The notes below the pieces were generated by a model. That model saw only the letters and a list, made by a program, of their open reading frames with translations. It did no database searches and was not told the origin of the DNA. Positions 7,330 through 15,270 of a stretch of DNA of 56,044 nt are shown here, in pieces. Source of the DNA: Paenibacillus sp. oral taxon 786 str. D14. Its GTDB lineage: Bacteria > Bacillota > Bacilli > Paenibacillales > Paenibacillaceae. A program made the position numbers and the translations under genes. Every line of letters starts with the position of its first letter. Position 1 is the first letter of the stretch. Location of the stretch: the NCBI RefSeq assembly GCF_000159955.1, contig NZ_GG695981.1, forward strand, positions 23,048 to 79,091. Direction: 5' to 3'.

Positions 7330-9171
7330 ATGCATGATAGAAAACAAATTCGCAATATTGCGATTATTGCCCACGTTGACCACGGGAAAACGACGCTCGT
7401 CGACAAGCTGCTGCAGCAATCCGGGATTTTCCGGGAGAACGAAGCGGTGCAAGAGCGGGCCATGGACTCCAACGATTTGGAGCGGGAACGCGGGATTACC
7501 ATTTTGGCGAAAAATACTGCCATTACGTACAAGGACTATTTGATTAATATCGTAGATACTCCGGGACACGCCGACTTCGGCGGGGAAGTGGAACGGATTA
7601 TGAAAATGGTCGACGGCGTGCTACTCGTAGTTGATGCTTACGAAGGTTGCATGCCGCAGACGAAATTCGTGCTTCGTAAAGCGCTGGAGCATCACCTGAC
7701 GCCAATCGTCGTGGTGAACAAAATCGACCGCCCGGCTGCACGTCCGGCCGAAGTGATCGATGAGGTGCTGGATCTGTTTATCGAGTTGGAAGCCAGTGAG
7801 GATCAGCTGGACTTCCCGGTCGTTTACGCCTCCGCGTTAAACGGTACATCCAGCTTGGATCCAGAGAAGCAGGATGACAATATGCTGGCGCTTTACGAAA
7901 CGATCATCGACCATATTCCGGCGCCTACGGAGAACGTTGACGAGCCGCTGCAATTCCTCGTGACGTTGATGGACTATAACGAATACTTGGGCCGGATCGC
8001 CATCGGCCGTGTGAACCGCGGCGTGATTCGCCAAGGTCAATCTGTGGCGGTGATGACGCGCGACGGCGGCAAGAAGACCGCTCGTATCGAGAAGCTGTTT
8101 GGCTTCCAGGGCCTGCGCCGCGTGGAAATCGAAGAAGCCGGAGCCGGGGACATCGTCGCTGTTGCCGGGATCAAGGACATCAATATCGGGGAAACGATCG
8201 CCGATCCAAATCACCCGGAAGCCTTGCCGGTCTTGAAGATCGATGAACCAACGCTGCAAATGACGTTCCTCGTTAATAACAGCCCGTTTGCAGGACGCGA
8301 AGGCAAATGGGTGACTTCCCGTAAACTGCGCGAGCGCCTGTTTAAAGAGCTGGAAACTGACGTTTCCTTGCGCGTGGATGAGACGGACAGCCCGGACGCA
8401 TTTATCGTATCTGGCCGTGGTGAGCTTCACCTGGGCATTCTGATCGAGAACATGCGCCGTGAAGGGTACGAGCTGCAGGTATCTAAGCCTGAGGTCATCG
8501 TACGGGAAATCGACGGCGTGAAAATGGAACCGATCGAACGCCTGCTGATCGACGTGCCGGAAGAAAGCATGGGCGCAGTCATGGAAAGCTTGGGTTCCCG
8601 CAAAGCGGAAATGGTGAATATGGTTAACAACGGTAACGGCCAGGTTCGCTTGGAGTTCTTGATTCCAGCCCGCGGCCTGATCGGGTATCGGACGCATTTC
8701 CTTACGTTGACTCGCGGTTACGGCGTTATGAATCACGCGTTCGACAGCTATGGTCCATTCGTTGGCGGACAGGTTGGCGGACGTCATGAAGGCGTGCTTG
8801 TTTCCAGTGAAAACGGCGTATCCACCCTCTACGGGATCTTGTCCATTGAGGATCGCGGGATTCTGTTCGTGGAACCGGGAACGGAAGTTTATGAAGGCAT
8901 GATCGTCGGGGAGCATACCCGCGATAACGATATTGTGGTGAATATTTGTAAGGAAAAACAACTGACAAACGTGCGCTCCGCCACGAAGGACGAAACGGTG
9001 AAGATGAAGACCCCGCGGCTCTTCTCGTTGGAACAAGCGCTGGAATATTTGAATGACGACGAATATTGTGAAATTACGCCAAAATCGGTTCGCCTGCGTA
9101 AGAAGATTTTGAACAAGAGCGAGCGGGAACGTGCAGAAAAACATCGCAAAATGGCGGAAGCCAACCTATAA
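7330..9171 (+). CDS. typA: Ribosome-associated translational GTPase TypA/BipA
   Basis: A 613-residue translation-factor GTPase. It has all G motifs: [10 protein letters not shown] (14-23), the switch region [18 protein letters not shown] and NKIDRP. The EF-G-like domains and the TypA-specific C-terminal domain follow (for example [17 protein letters not shown]). TypA binds the 70S ribosome and helps 50S subunit assembly, especially under cold or stress. The ATG has GGAG about ten bases upstream. The next gene, ylaH, follows by 37 bases as in B. subtilis. Confidence 0.97.
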   Translation: MHDRKQIRNIAIIAHVDHGKTTLVDKLLQQSGIFRENEAVQERAMDSNDLERERGITILAKNTAITYKDYLINIVDTPGHADFGGEVERIMKMVDGVLLVVDAYEGCMPQTKFVLRKALEHHLTPIVVVNKIDRPAARPAEVIDEVLDLFIELEASEDQLDFPVVYASALNGTSSLDPEKQDDNMLALYETIIDHIPAPTENVDEPLQFLVTLMDYNEYLGRIAIGRVNRGVIRQGQSVAVMTRDGGKKTARIEKLFGFQGLRRVEIEEAGAGDIVAVAGIKDINIGETIADPNHPEALPVLKIDEPTLQMTFLVNNSPFAGREGKWVTSRKLRERLFKELETDVSLRVDETDSPDAFIVSGRGELHLGILIENMRREGYELQVSKPEVIVREIDGVKMEPIERLLIDVPEESMGAVMESLGSRKAEMVNMVNNGNGQVRLEFLIPARGLIGYRTHFLTLTRGYGVMNHAFDSYGPFVGGQVGGRHEGVLVSSENGVSTLYGILSIEDRGILFVEPGTEVYEGMIVGEHTRDNDIVVNICKEKQLTNVRSATKDETVKMKTPRLFSLEQALEYLNDDEYCEITPKSVRLRKKILNKSERERAEKHRKMAEANL

Positions 9172-9208
9172 TTAGGAATAAGGTTGCCATTTGAAGGAGG
9201 GTTTCGTT

Positions 9209-9517
9209 ATGCAGGCTTGGTTTGCCAGCCATCCGATCATTTCCTACGTGCTGATCTTCGTGCTGATCATTTATGTTTACAATAAAGTGTTCCGTGCACA
9301 GCAGAAGCTGCCGCTGTTTAAAGAGATTATTCTGTACCTCCTTATGGCGCTGGGCTCCTTCCTGCTGCTCATCTTCCAAATTGACAAGCTGCCGATCATT
9401 CAATGTTTGCTGGTGGCTGTCGTTTTGATGCTGATGGTGCGGATTCGTTATTTTGTCGAGGGTCGACGGAACAAGGAGAACAAGACGGGTTCGCCGTCAA
9501 GCGATAAATCGGCATAA
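9209..9517 (+). CDS. ylaH: YlaH-like membrane protein
   Basis: A 102-residue protein with about three hydrophobic helices, matching the YlaH family that sits downstream of typA in Bacillales. The N-terminal helix is followed by the basic stretch KVFRAQQKLPLFK, and the C-terminus is charged (GRRNKENK). The start is ATG 9209, eight bases after AAGGAGG; the in-frame TTG at 9191 precedes the ribosome-binding site. The function is unknown. It is probably co-transcribed with typA. Confidence 0.82.
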   Translation: MQAWFASHPIISYVLIFVLIIYVYNKVFRAQQKLPLFKEIILYLLMALGSFLLLIFQIDKLPIIQCLLVAVVLMLMVRIRYFVEGRRNKENKTGSPSSDKSA

Positions 9518-9610
9518 TTTGCCTCCGCTTTCTAACCGGTAACTTTTCCGAAACTCTGTACGTCTTAATGAATGCGACAACATTTTTACAGAAATAAGGT
9601 GTTTAAGTTC

Positions 9611-10705
9611 ATGAGTTCTAACCGCAGCGGCTTACCTCCACGGGGGCAAAGCCAAAGAGGATCGACAAAAGGTGCAAAAGCGGGCTCCACTCGAAAAAGA
9701 AAATCCGGCGGCCTGAAACGGTTCTTCAAAACCGTCCTGACGCTCCTCATCCTCGGGGTAATCGGGGTTGGCCTTTATGCAGGGTATTTATTCTATACCG
9801 CGGATCAGGTGATCGATGCAACGGGGACTCCAGACAAAGTAGCACCTGAGAAATCCGCCAAGGTGAAGCCGATTACGATGCTGTTGCTTGGGACGGATTA
9901 CCGTCCGCAGACCGGCACCCATCTGAGTGACGTGATGATGGTCATCGCGATGAATCCCGATACCAAATCGGCAACGGTCGTCTCTCTTCCGCGCGATACC
10001 AAGCTGGAATTGGACGGATATAAGACGAACAAGCTCAACGCGTACTATCCGAACTTCCTGGCGGCTGAGAAGAAAACAGGGATTCCCGCCACACAGGAAA
10101 TGAAAACGATGATGGGCAAGTTTTTTGGTATCAATATCGATTATGTGACGGTGCTGAATTTCCAAGGGTTCCGCGATGTGGTGGATGCGCTGGGCGGTGT
10201 TGACGTCAATGTGGATGCCGACATGTGTTACCGCGATACGGCGGACGGTACGAACATCAACCTGAAGAAAGGCGAGCAGCACCTGAACGGGGAAGATGCG
10301 TTAGGCTACGTGCGCTACCGCAAATCGAACTGCAAGCCGCAGACGAAGGGTTCGGATGATTTCGACCGTAACCGCCGGCAGAATGAAGTGCTGCACGCCC
10401 TGATCGACCAAGCGAAGTCGCTGAACGGTGTCATGGGGGCCGGCAAAGTGATCGAATCCGTCGGAAAGAATATGGAGACCGACCTGGAATCGCAGCAAAT
10501 GAAAAATATCATTCAAGCGTATTGGAACATTTCTAAGGAGAATGTGGCATTCGTGCCAGTGACCGGGGATTGGAAGAGCCCGTACGTCTACTTGCACCAG
10601 GATGAACTGGAAGCGGCCAAGCAGGCGCTGAAGGATCAGCTCGCCGGGAAGGCAAGTTCCGCGCAGGCAAATAGCGGGGAGACGGACGACGGACAGGTGA
10701 ACTGA
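9611..10705 (+). CDS. LytR-CpsA-Psr (LCP) family wall glycopolymer transferase
   Basis: A 364-residue type II membrane protein. It has a Ser/Lys/Arg-rich cytoplasmic head, one signal-anchor helix (about 37-60) and an extracellular LCP domain. The LCP hallmarks are visible: MLLLGTDYR, HLSDVMMV, SLPRDTKLEL (arginine that binds pyrophosphate) and the RYRKSNC...DDFDRNRRQ region. LCP enzymes move undecaprenyl-linked glycopolymers such as teichoic acids onto peptidoglycan. The ATG at 9611 follows AAGGTG. The C-terminal tail (about 20 residues) is low complexity. It is followed by an independent promoter at 10709. Confidence 0.9.
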   Translation: MSSNRSGLPPRGQSQRGSTKGAKAGSTRKRKSGGLKRFFKTVLTLLILGVIGVGLYAGYLFYTADQVIDATGTPDKVAPEKSAKVKPITMLLLGTDYRPQTGTHLSDVMMVIAMNPDTKSATVVSLPRDTKLELDGYKTNKLNAYYPNFLAAEKKTGIPATQEMKTMMGKFFGINIDYVTVLNFQGFRDVVDALGGVDVNVDADMCYRDTADGTNINLKKGEQHLNGEDALGYVRYRKSNCKPQTKGSDDFDRNRRQNEVLHALIDQAKSLNGVMGAGKVIESVGKNMETDLESQQMKNIIQAYWNISKENVAFVPVTGDWKSPYVYLHQDELEAAKQALKDQLAGKASSAQANSGETDDGQVN

Positions 10706-10708
10706 CGA

Positions 10709-10738
10709 TTGAATGCAAGTTTTGCCGCATGCTATAAT
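10709..10738 (+). promoter_or_regulatory. Sigma-A-type promoter of the flavin-binding protein gene
   Basis: TTGAAT (10709-10714) and TATAAT (10733-10738) are separated by 18 bp, about 74 bases before the start codon at 10812. Confidence 0.7.
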
Positions 10739-10811
10739 ACAATTGACTTAAGGATAGCTGAAGCGTATTGAGCAGAAATCCGATGTAACACTGTACAGGA
10801 GGGCTGGTCTA

Positions 10812-11264
10812 ATGTCCGAAGTCGTAACTCAATTATCTGATTCACTTTATTCCCTTCTCCAGTCCGAAACGTATGTACTGTTGAACACGGTGGATCAGGA
10901 ATCCGGCGGCCCTACGTCCAGCGCCATTTCTTGGGTGTATGCCGTGGATCCTTCGAAGCTGCGGCTGGCGCTGGATCATCGCTCCAGACTGGTCGGCAAT
11001 TTGAAGGCCAATCCGCGGGCGACGGTCACAGTGTTTGGCCAGGATACGATTTACGCCATCAATGGCCGAGCTACCGTTGTACAGGATCCATTGGACGGGG
11101 TGCCGTTTAATATGTGCTGCTTCGACATCGAGATCGATGCGGTGCGAAACGCGCTGTTTTATGGCGCGCAGCTGGTGTCACCGCCGGAATATGCCAAAGT
11201 TTATGACCAGCGGGCTGCGGACATGCTGGATCGTCAAGTGTTTGAAGCCATGAAGAAAGCCTAG
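10812..11264 (+). CDS. Pyridoxamine 5'-phosphate oxidase-fold (FMN-binding) protein
   Basis: A 150-residue protein with the split-barrel flavin-binding fold pattern: strands VLLNTVDQESGGPTSSAIS and KLRLALDHRSRLVGNLKANP, the common FMN-contact region. Members of this group are FMN- or F420-dependent oxidoreductases, but the substrate cannot be read from sequence. It has its own sigma-A promoter and ribosome-binding site (AGGAGGG, 10798-10804). Its stop codon lies inside the stem of its terminator. In B. subtilis the small gene ylaL lies in the same neighbourhood; whether it is the orthologue is uncertain. Confidence 0.82.
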   Translation: MSEVVTQLSDSLYSLLQSETYVLLNTVDQESGGPTSSAISWVYAVDPSKLRLALDHRSRLVGNLKANPRATVTVFGQDTIYAINGRATVVQDPLDGVPFNMCCFDIEIDAVRNALFYGAQLVSPPEYAKVYDQRAADMLDRQVFEAMKKA

Positions 11265-11288
11265 CGAGTTGATCGCTAGGCTTTTTTT
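11258..11288 (+). terminator. Rho-independent terminator overlapping the stop codon
   Basis: AGCCTAGCGA (11258-11267) pairs perfectly with TCGCTAGGCT (11273-11282), followed by seven T. The TAG stop codon (11262-11264) is part of the stem. Confidence 0.9.
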
Positions 11289-11304
11289 CCTTCTTGGGAC
11301 AAAC

Positions 11305-11880
11305 TTAACGCAGATTTTGCCGCGTTGCTCCGCCGTCAGGGGCGATTTGCATTTGCTTCGGATTGCCTTCCGGCGGCCGGGTATCGTTCGGAATCTGAGG
11401 GACGATCCGTCCGATAATGTCAGCCAGCTCGGTGGCGAAGCCGGAAACCGGCCGACCTTCGCGGATTTTCTTGCCGATCTCGGCAAGTCGTTGATTTAAG
11501 TCGATATCCGCGGTGACGATGGCGCCGGCTCCGTGCGGATCTTTTCGAAGCGCTTCAGCTACCGTATATTTAATGCTCCCTACCCTTGCACGTTCGAGGC
11601 GGCTATCCACATCGATACCAACGATGGCGGTTTTGCCCATAATGACACAATGCGCGCCTTTCACGCCAGGGACTTTTTTCACCAGTTCTTCCAAATAAAC
11701 TTGTCTGTCACGGTCTGACATGACCTCTTTGTCGTTGGCGTTGGTGGCATAAGGATTCACGCTTTGTGCCTGGGGCGCATTCCCTGTTTGATGATTTGGA
11801 GAGGGTGATGCCTTTTCAGAACGAGTTCCGCAACTTGTAAGCAGGGTAGCCGTCAGTAACAAACACAGCCATAATCGCAT
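11305..11880 (-). CDS. ylaJ: YhcN/YlaJ-family sporulation lipoprotein
   Basis: A 191-residue lipoprotein. The signal peptide ends in the lipobox LLTSC (C17), followed by a Ser/Asn/Gln-rich linker and a domain of about 100 residues (YLEELVKKVPGVKGAHCVIMGKTAIVGIDVD). This matches the YhcN/YlaJ family of spore-membrane lipoproteins. The ATG at 11880 is chosen; a TTG two codons upstream is also possible, with AAAGGA before both. It is divergent from phoH (ylaK), as the B. subtilis gene order would suggest, except that here it is on the opposite strand. The intergenic region may hold a sporulation promoter, but none was read with confidence. Confidence 0.8.
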   Translation of the reverse strand: MRLWLCLLLTATLLTSCGTRSEKASPSPNHQTGNAPQAQSVNPYATNANDKEVMSDRDRQVYLEELVKKVPGVKGAHCVIMGKTAIVGIDVDSRLERARVGSIKYTVAEALRKDPHGAGAIVTADIDLNQRLAEIGKKIREGRPVSGFATELADIIGRIVPQIPNDTRPPEGNPKQMQIAPDGGATRQNLR

Positions 11881-12004
11881 GTTCAATCCGTCCTTTCGGA
11901 ATTGATCTCTCGATACCGGTTCTAATATCGGTTATAGAGTTCCCGGGACGCCAAAAAATATGTATGCTCATAAGGCTGCAATGACCGCGGTGGAGGGGAT
12001 AATG

Positions 12005-13336
12005 ATGAAGAAGATCTTTGTATTGGATACGAATGTATTATTGCATGATCCGGGTGCCGTATTTGCCTTTGACGAACATGATGTGGTCATTCCGGCTGTC
12101 GTGCTGGAGGAAATCGACAGCAAAAAGCGCAATGCCGACGAGATCGGCCGGAATGCGCGGGGCGTCTCTCGCTTGCTGGATGGCTTGCGGTCAACGGGCC
12201 ATTTGCATGATGGCGTACCGCTGGAGGGCGGCGGGCGAATTAAGGTCGAGTTAAATCACCGCAGCTTCGTCAAGGTTCAGGAAAAGTTCGGGGAAGTCAC
12301 CAACGACAACCGGATTCTCGCGGTAGCCCTGAACTATCACCTGGAGCAGGCGGAGATGGAAACGCCGCGGCCGGTCATTCTGGTCAGCAAGGATGTGCTG
12401 GTCCGAATCAAAGCCGACGTTCTGGGACTCCATGCCGAAGATTATTTGTCGGACCGGACCGTAGGCCCCAGCGACCTATACGGAGGTTATTCAACCATCA
12501 AGGTTCATCCGTCGGTGATTGATGAATTTTATACGTATCGCTTTTTGCCAATTAAACCGCTTGGGGCTAATTATTCCCTTTACCCGCATGAGTTTGTGAT
12601 ATTAAAAGATGAGATGGGGACTGGCAAATCCGCTTTGCTGAAAGTGAACGAAGATGCCACCCGCTTGGAGCCGCTGTATCTTAGTAATGAGCCGGTCTGG
12701 GGGATTAGCGCTCGAAACGCCCAGCAGCGCATGGCATTGGAGCTCTTGCTTAACGATGATATTCCGCTCGTTACGATCACCGGTAAAGCCGGCACCGGTA
12801 AGACGTTGCTTGCGTTAGCCGCCGGTCTGCTGAAGGTCGAGGATGAGCACAAATACAAAAAGCTGCTGATTGCCCGGCCCGTTGTCCCGATGGGGAAGGA
12901 TATCGGATACCTGCCCGGGGAAAAAGAAGAAAAGCTGCGGCCTTGGATGCAGCCGATCTATGATAACCTGGAGTACCTGTTTGATACGAAGAAATCCGGC
13001 GACATCGAGAAAATCTTGATGGGGCTTGGCAGCATTCAGGTGGAGGCCCTTACGTACATTCGCGGCCGCTCGATCCCCGGGCAGTTCATCATCGTGGACG
13101 AGGCGCAAAACCTGTCGCGCCATGAGGTGAAGACGATCGTGTCGCGCGTCGGGGAAGGCAGCAAGATCGTGCTGGTTGGCGATCCGGAGCAGATCGACCA
13201 TCCGTATCTGGACGCTTCCAGCAACGGATTAACCATTTTGGTCGAACGCTTCCGCGACCAGGGCATCAGCGGGCATATCACCCTGGAGAAGGGCGAACGC
13301 TCCAAGCTGGCTCAGCTGGCGGCGGATTTGTTGTAG
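12005..13336 (+). CDS. phoH: PhoH-family protein with N-terminal PIN domain (YlaK-like)
   Basis: A 443-residue two-domain protein (PhoH2 type). The N-terminal PIN domain (about 1-140) begins KKIFVLDTNVLLHD with the metal-binding D8 and later acidic residues (VVLEEID), the signature of PIN ribonucleases. The C-terminal PhoH ATPase has a Walker A motif GKAGTGKT (about 260-267) and Walker B VDEAQN (about 364-369). Enzymes of this layout can unwind and cleave RNA. The start is ATG 12005 (or 12002) after GGAGGGG. A structured non-coding stretch begins directly after its stop codon. Confidence 0.9.
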   Translation: MKKIFVLDTNVLLHDPGAVFAFDEHDVVIPAVVLEEIDSKKRNADEIGRNARGVSRLLDGLRSTGHLHDGVPLEGGGRIKVELNHRSFVKVQEKFGEVTNDNRILAVALNYHLEQAEMETPRPVILVSKDVLVRIKADVLGLHAEDYLSDRTVGPSDLYGGYSTIKVHPSVIDEFYTYRFLPIKPLGANYSLYPHEFVILKDEMGTGKSALLKVNEDATRLEPLYLSNEPVWGISARNAQQRMALELLLNDDIPLVTITGKAGTGKTLLALAAGLLKVEDEHKYKKLLIARPVVPMGKDIGYLPGEKEEKLRPWMQPIYDNLEYLFDTKKSGDIEKILMGLGSIQVEALTYIRGRSIPGQFIIVDEAQNLSRHEVKTIVSRVGEGSKIVLVGDPEQIDHPYLDASSNGLTILVERFRDQGISGHITLEKGERSKLAQLAADLL

Positions 13337-13626
13337 AAGGGCGAGCTCGGACTGGACTTGGCCTTGGCCAACTGTGGCGGATACAGTGATAGCCAGGTCA
13401 ACGGAAGCAAGTAACGCCCTCGGCCCGCTCTTGTCCGCCGGTTGTCCCTGATGAGGTAGAAGGAGGAGAACCGGCTCCCAAATGCGGACGTAAACTTCCT
13501 CCGGCTCGTTACTTGCCTTCCTGGAACAGGAAGTTGCTGACCGAGAGCATACCGCTCGTCCGTCGCGAGGAAAATAATAGTAAAAGCCCGGCGAATCGGT
13601 TTATCTTAATTCGCCGGGCTTTTTTG
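13337..13626 (+). ncRNA. Candidate structured RNA downstream of phoH
   Basis: No plausible gene lies here. A set of nested stems can be drawn by eye. GGGCGAGC (13339-13346) pairs with GCTCGTCC (13554-13561), and TCGG (13347-13350) with CCGA (13541-13544). CAACT (13369-13373) pairs with AGTTG (13532-13536). GGAAGCAAGTAACG (13403-13416) pairs with CGTTACTTGCCTTCC (13507-13521). GTCCGC (13433-13438) pairs with GCGGAC (13484-13489), and CGGTT (13439-13443) with AACCG (13469-13473). None of the stems cross. A strong terminator follows at 13582-13625. This rod shape of about 220 nt could be an independent small RNA (6S-like in outline only) or a long 3' untranslated region of phoH. No known RNA family is recognised. 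Confidence 0.45.
13582..13625 (+). terminator. Strong rho-independent terminator
   Basis: AAAAGCCCGGCGAAT (13582-13596) pairs perfectly with ATTCGCCGGGCTTTT (13609-13623), with the T run continuing. It closes either phoH or the structured RNA that precedes it. Confidence 0.9.
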
Positions 13627-13655
13627 TTTGCACGCTTTTGCTCGAAGGGGGGAAA

Positions 13656-13832
13656 CCTGCAAAAGTGCAGTTTTTTTCGGCTAAATCCCGATTTCTCGGC
13701 CAAAGCCTGCAAAAGTACAGTTATTTTTCACGATTTCGGACAAATGGGGCAATTCGGCGCAAAAAGCCTGCACTTTTGCAGGCTTTTTGCACAAAGCGGC
13801 GATTTCACCTCAAAAAACTGCATTTTTGCAGG
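13656..13832. repeat. Four-unit intergenic dyad element, copy A (core CCTGCAAAAGTGCAG)
   Basis: There are four related units. CCTGCAAAAGTGCAG lies at 13656-13670 and CCTGCAAAAGTACAG at 13706-13720 (both forward). CTGCACTTTTGCAGG lies at 13768-13782 and CTGCATTTTTGCAGG at 13818-13832 (both reverse). Start-to-start distances are 50, 62 and 50 bp. Spacers carry GATTTC at 13690, 13732 and 13801. Unit 3 with its flanks forms a perfect 12-bp stem (AAAAAGCCTGCA / TGCAGGCTTTTT, 13761-13788) that could also terminate transcription. Small open frames across this region follow the repeat and are not convincing genes. Confidence 0.8.
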
Positions 13833-13993
13833 AATCGCATACATTACAGGAGAGTTAAAGTCCAAGCACCCCACCGCCATACACATATACATTTTTTTAC
13901 GGGACAATTCATCCGGCGATTTGCTACAATACGGAGTATCAGAAGGTTATTGACGTGACGTGCGCTCCTAAATTGTGGAGAGGAAGGACAGGC

Positions 13994-15256
13994 GTGAAGC
14001 GAAAAAATCATTGGGTGCTTTTTGCAATCCTCCTGCTCGCTTTAATTAATCTGTCGCCTAGCGAAGAAATGACGCTAGTTCGCCAAGAAGACGGCGGGGA
14101 GGCTCAGCCGGTTACGCCGCCTGAAGCGCAAACCAAGGAGGAGACCGGCCACATTCAGGTGGCCGTGCAGATGAATGAGACTGACTTCCGTCGCCTGGAG
14201 GAGATGAACCGGCAGTTTACGGTGAGCCATCCGGTGGAGGTTGATCTGGTGAATGTGCCGTTAGAGGAGAGTTATGCTGCGTACCAGCGCCAGCTGATGA
14301 AGCTCGGGGAATCGCCGGACGTCCTGCTCTTGGACAATGTCTGGATTCGCCGTTTTGCAGCGGACGGTTATCTGCTGCCCACGGAGGGCTATTTCTCTGG
14401 TTCCTTGTCAGGCGAAGTGTTAAGCGCTTCCTTAATTCCAAACGAGTGGAACGGTTACGTCTGGGGAGTTCCGCTGGATGTGGATCCCTATGTGCTGGTT
14501 TATCATGAGGACAAACTGAAGCAGCTTGGACTGGAACGCCCGCCGGCTACAGCGGACGATTGGAACGTCTTAGTCTCCACCTTCAAAAAACAACATTCCC
14601 AGCCCTACCTGTTAGGATTGGATTACCGTGATCCCTATGCGGCAGCGACTTTGCTGTGGCAAGTCGGCGGAGGCTGGAAGCCGGCCGGTTCCGGGCAATT
14701 CTATACAGTGGAGGGCAATATGACGTACGCCCTGCAACAGCTGGAATCGCTGCGCCCCGCGCTCTTGGATTCGGGCTTGGCCCGATCGGATTCGTGGAGC
14801 AAGCTGAGTGACGGCGAACTGGCGATGATGATCACCACGGCGACGGAAGCCGAGAAGCATCGTCATCCCCGCTCGAAAATCTGGATGCCGGAGTTCCAGC
14901 CGAATCTAGCGTCAACCTGGATCCTAGGCCGAAGTTATGCCGTTTCTTCGCAAACGGATCATCCCGATGCGGCCGGATTGTGGATTTCAGAAATGACCTC
15001 CCTTTATAATCAAGCGCGTTGGTATGAAACAACCGGGCATCTTCCTGTTCTCAAAACCGTTTATTACGAAGCCGCCCGAAATCAGCTCCCCACTTGGATC
15101 CCCGCCACGCTGGCTGCCGGATCCGGAATTGTGCTGCCGGCGAGTCCGTCGCTGCCGGAACAGCTCGAGCGCTTCGCGCCGCTCACCTCCGATTATTTAA
15201 GCGGAGCGATCACGGGCAAGCAATATCGCGGACGGTTGGCTGAGCTTAGTCGGTAA
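13994..15256 (+). CDS. Extracellular solute-binding protein, family 1 (ABC transporter type)
   Basis: A 420-residue protein with one N-terminal hydrophobic segment (residues about 7-17) followed by a secreted domain. Typical family-1 sugar-binding features are visible: VAVQMNETDFRRLEEMNRQF, SPDVLLLDNVWIRRFAADGYL, and VWGVPLDVDPYVLVYHEDKLKQLG. No lipobox cysteine follows the hydrophobic segment, so it may be anchored by an uncleaved signal rather than a lipid. The start is GTG at 13994, six bases after AGGAAGGA. No permease or ATPase genes are adjacent, so it is an orphan binding protein. The ligand is unknown; a carbohydrate is the family default. Confidence 0.82.
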   Translation: MKRKNHWVLFAILLLALINLSPSEEMTLVRQEDGGEAQPVTPPEAQTKEETGHIQVAVQMNETDFRRLEEMNRQFTVSHPVEVDLVNVPLEESYAAYQRQLMKLGESPDVLLLDNVWIRRFAADGYLLPTEGYFSGSLSGEVLSASLIPNEWNGYVWGVPLDVDPYVLVYHEDKLKQLGLERPPATADDWNVLVSTFKKQHSQPYLLGLDYRDPYAAATLLWQVGGGWKPAGSGQFYTVEGNMTYALQQLESLRPALLDSGLARSDSWSKLSDGELAMMITTATEAEKHRHPRSKIWMPEFQPNLASTWILGRSYAVSSQTDHPDAAGLWISEMTSLYNQARWYETTGHLPVLKTVYYEAARNQLPTWIPATLAAGSGIVLPASPSLPEQLERFAPLTSDYLSGAITGKQYRGRLAELSR

Positions 15257-15270
15257 AGCATCACCAGCGC

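Noticed and set aside
7837..9144. 435-codon open frame opposite typA
   Set aside because: It shadows a highly conserved GTPase gene, has no ribosome-binding site and a His/Gln/Phe-rich composition typical of antisense frames.
13441..13475. Hammerhead ribozyme core (CTGATGAG followed by GAA)
   Set aside because: CTGATGA is present, but the second conserved box reads GAAC, not GAAA, and no cleavage-site stem arrangement fits.
13513..13958. Two overlapping open frames of 106-146 codons across the repeat region
   Set aside because: Both run straight through the dyad units and the terminator, have no ribosome-binding site, and their Lys/Phe-rich translation simply reflects the AAAAG and TTTTT runs of the repeat.
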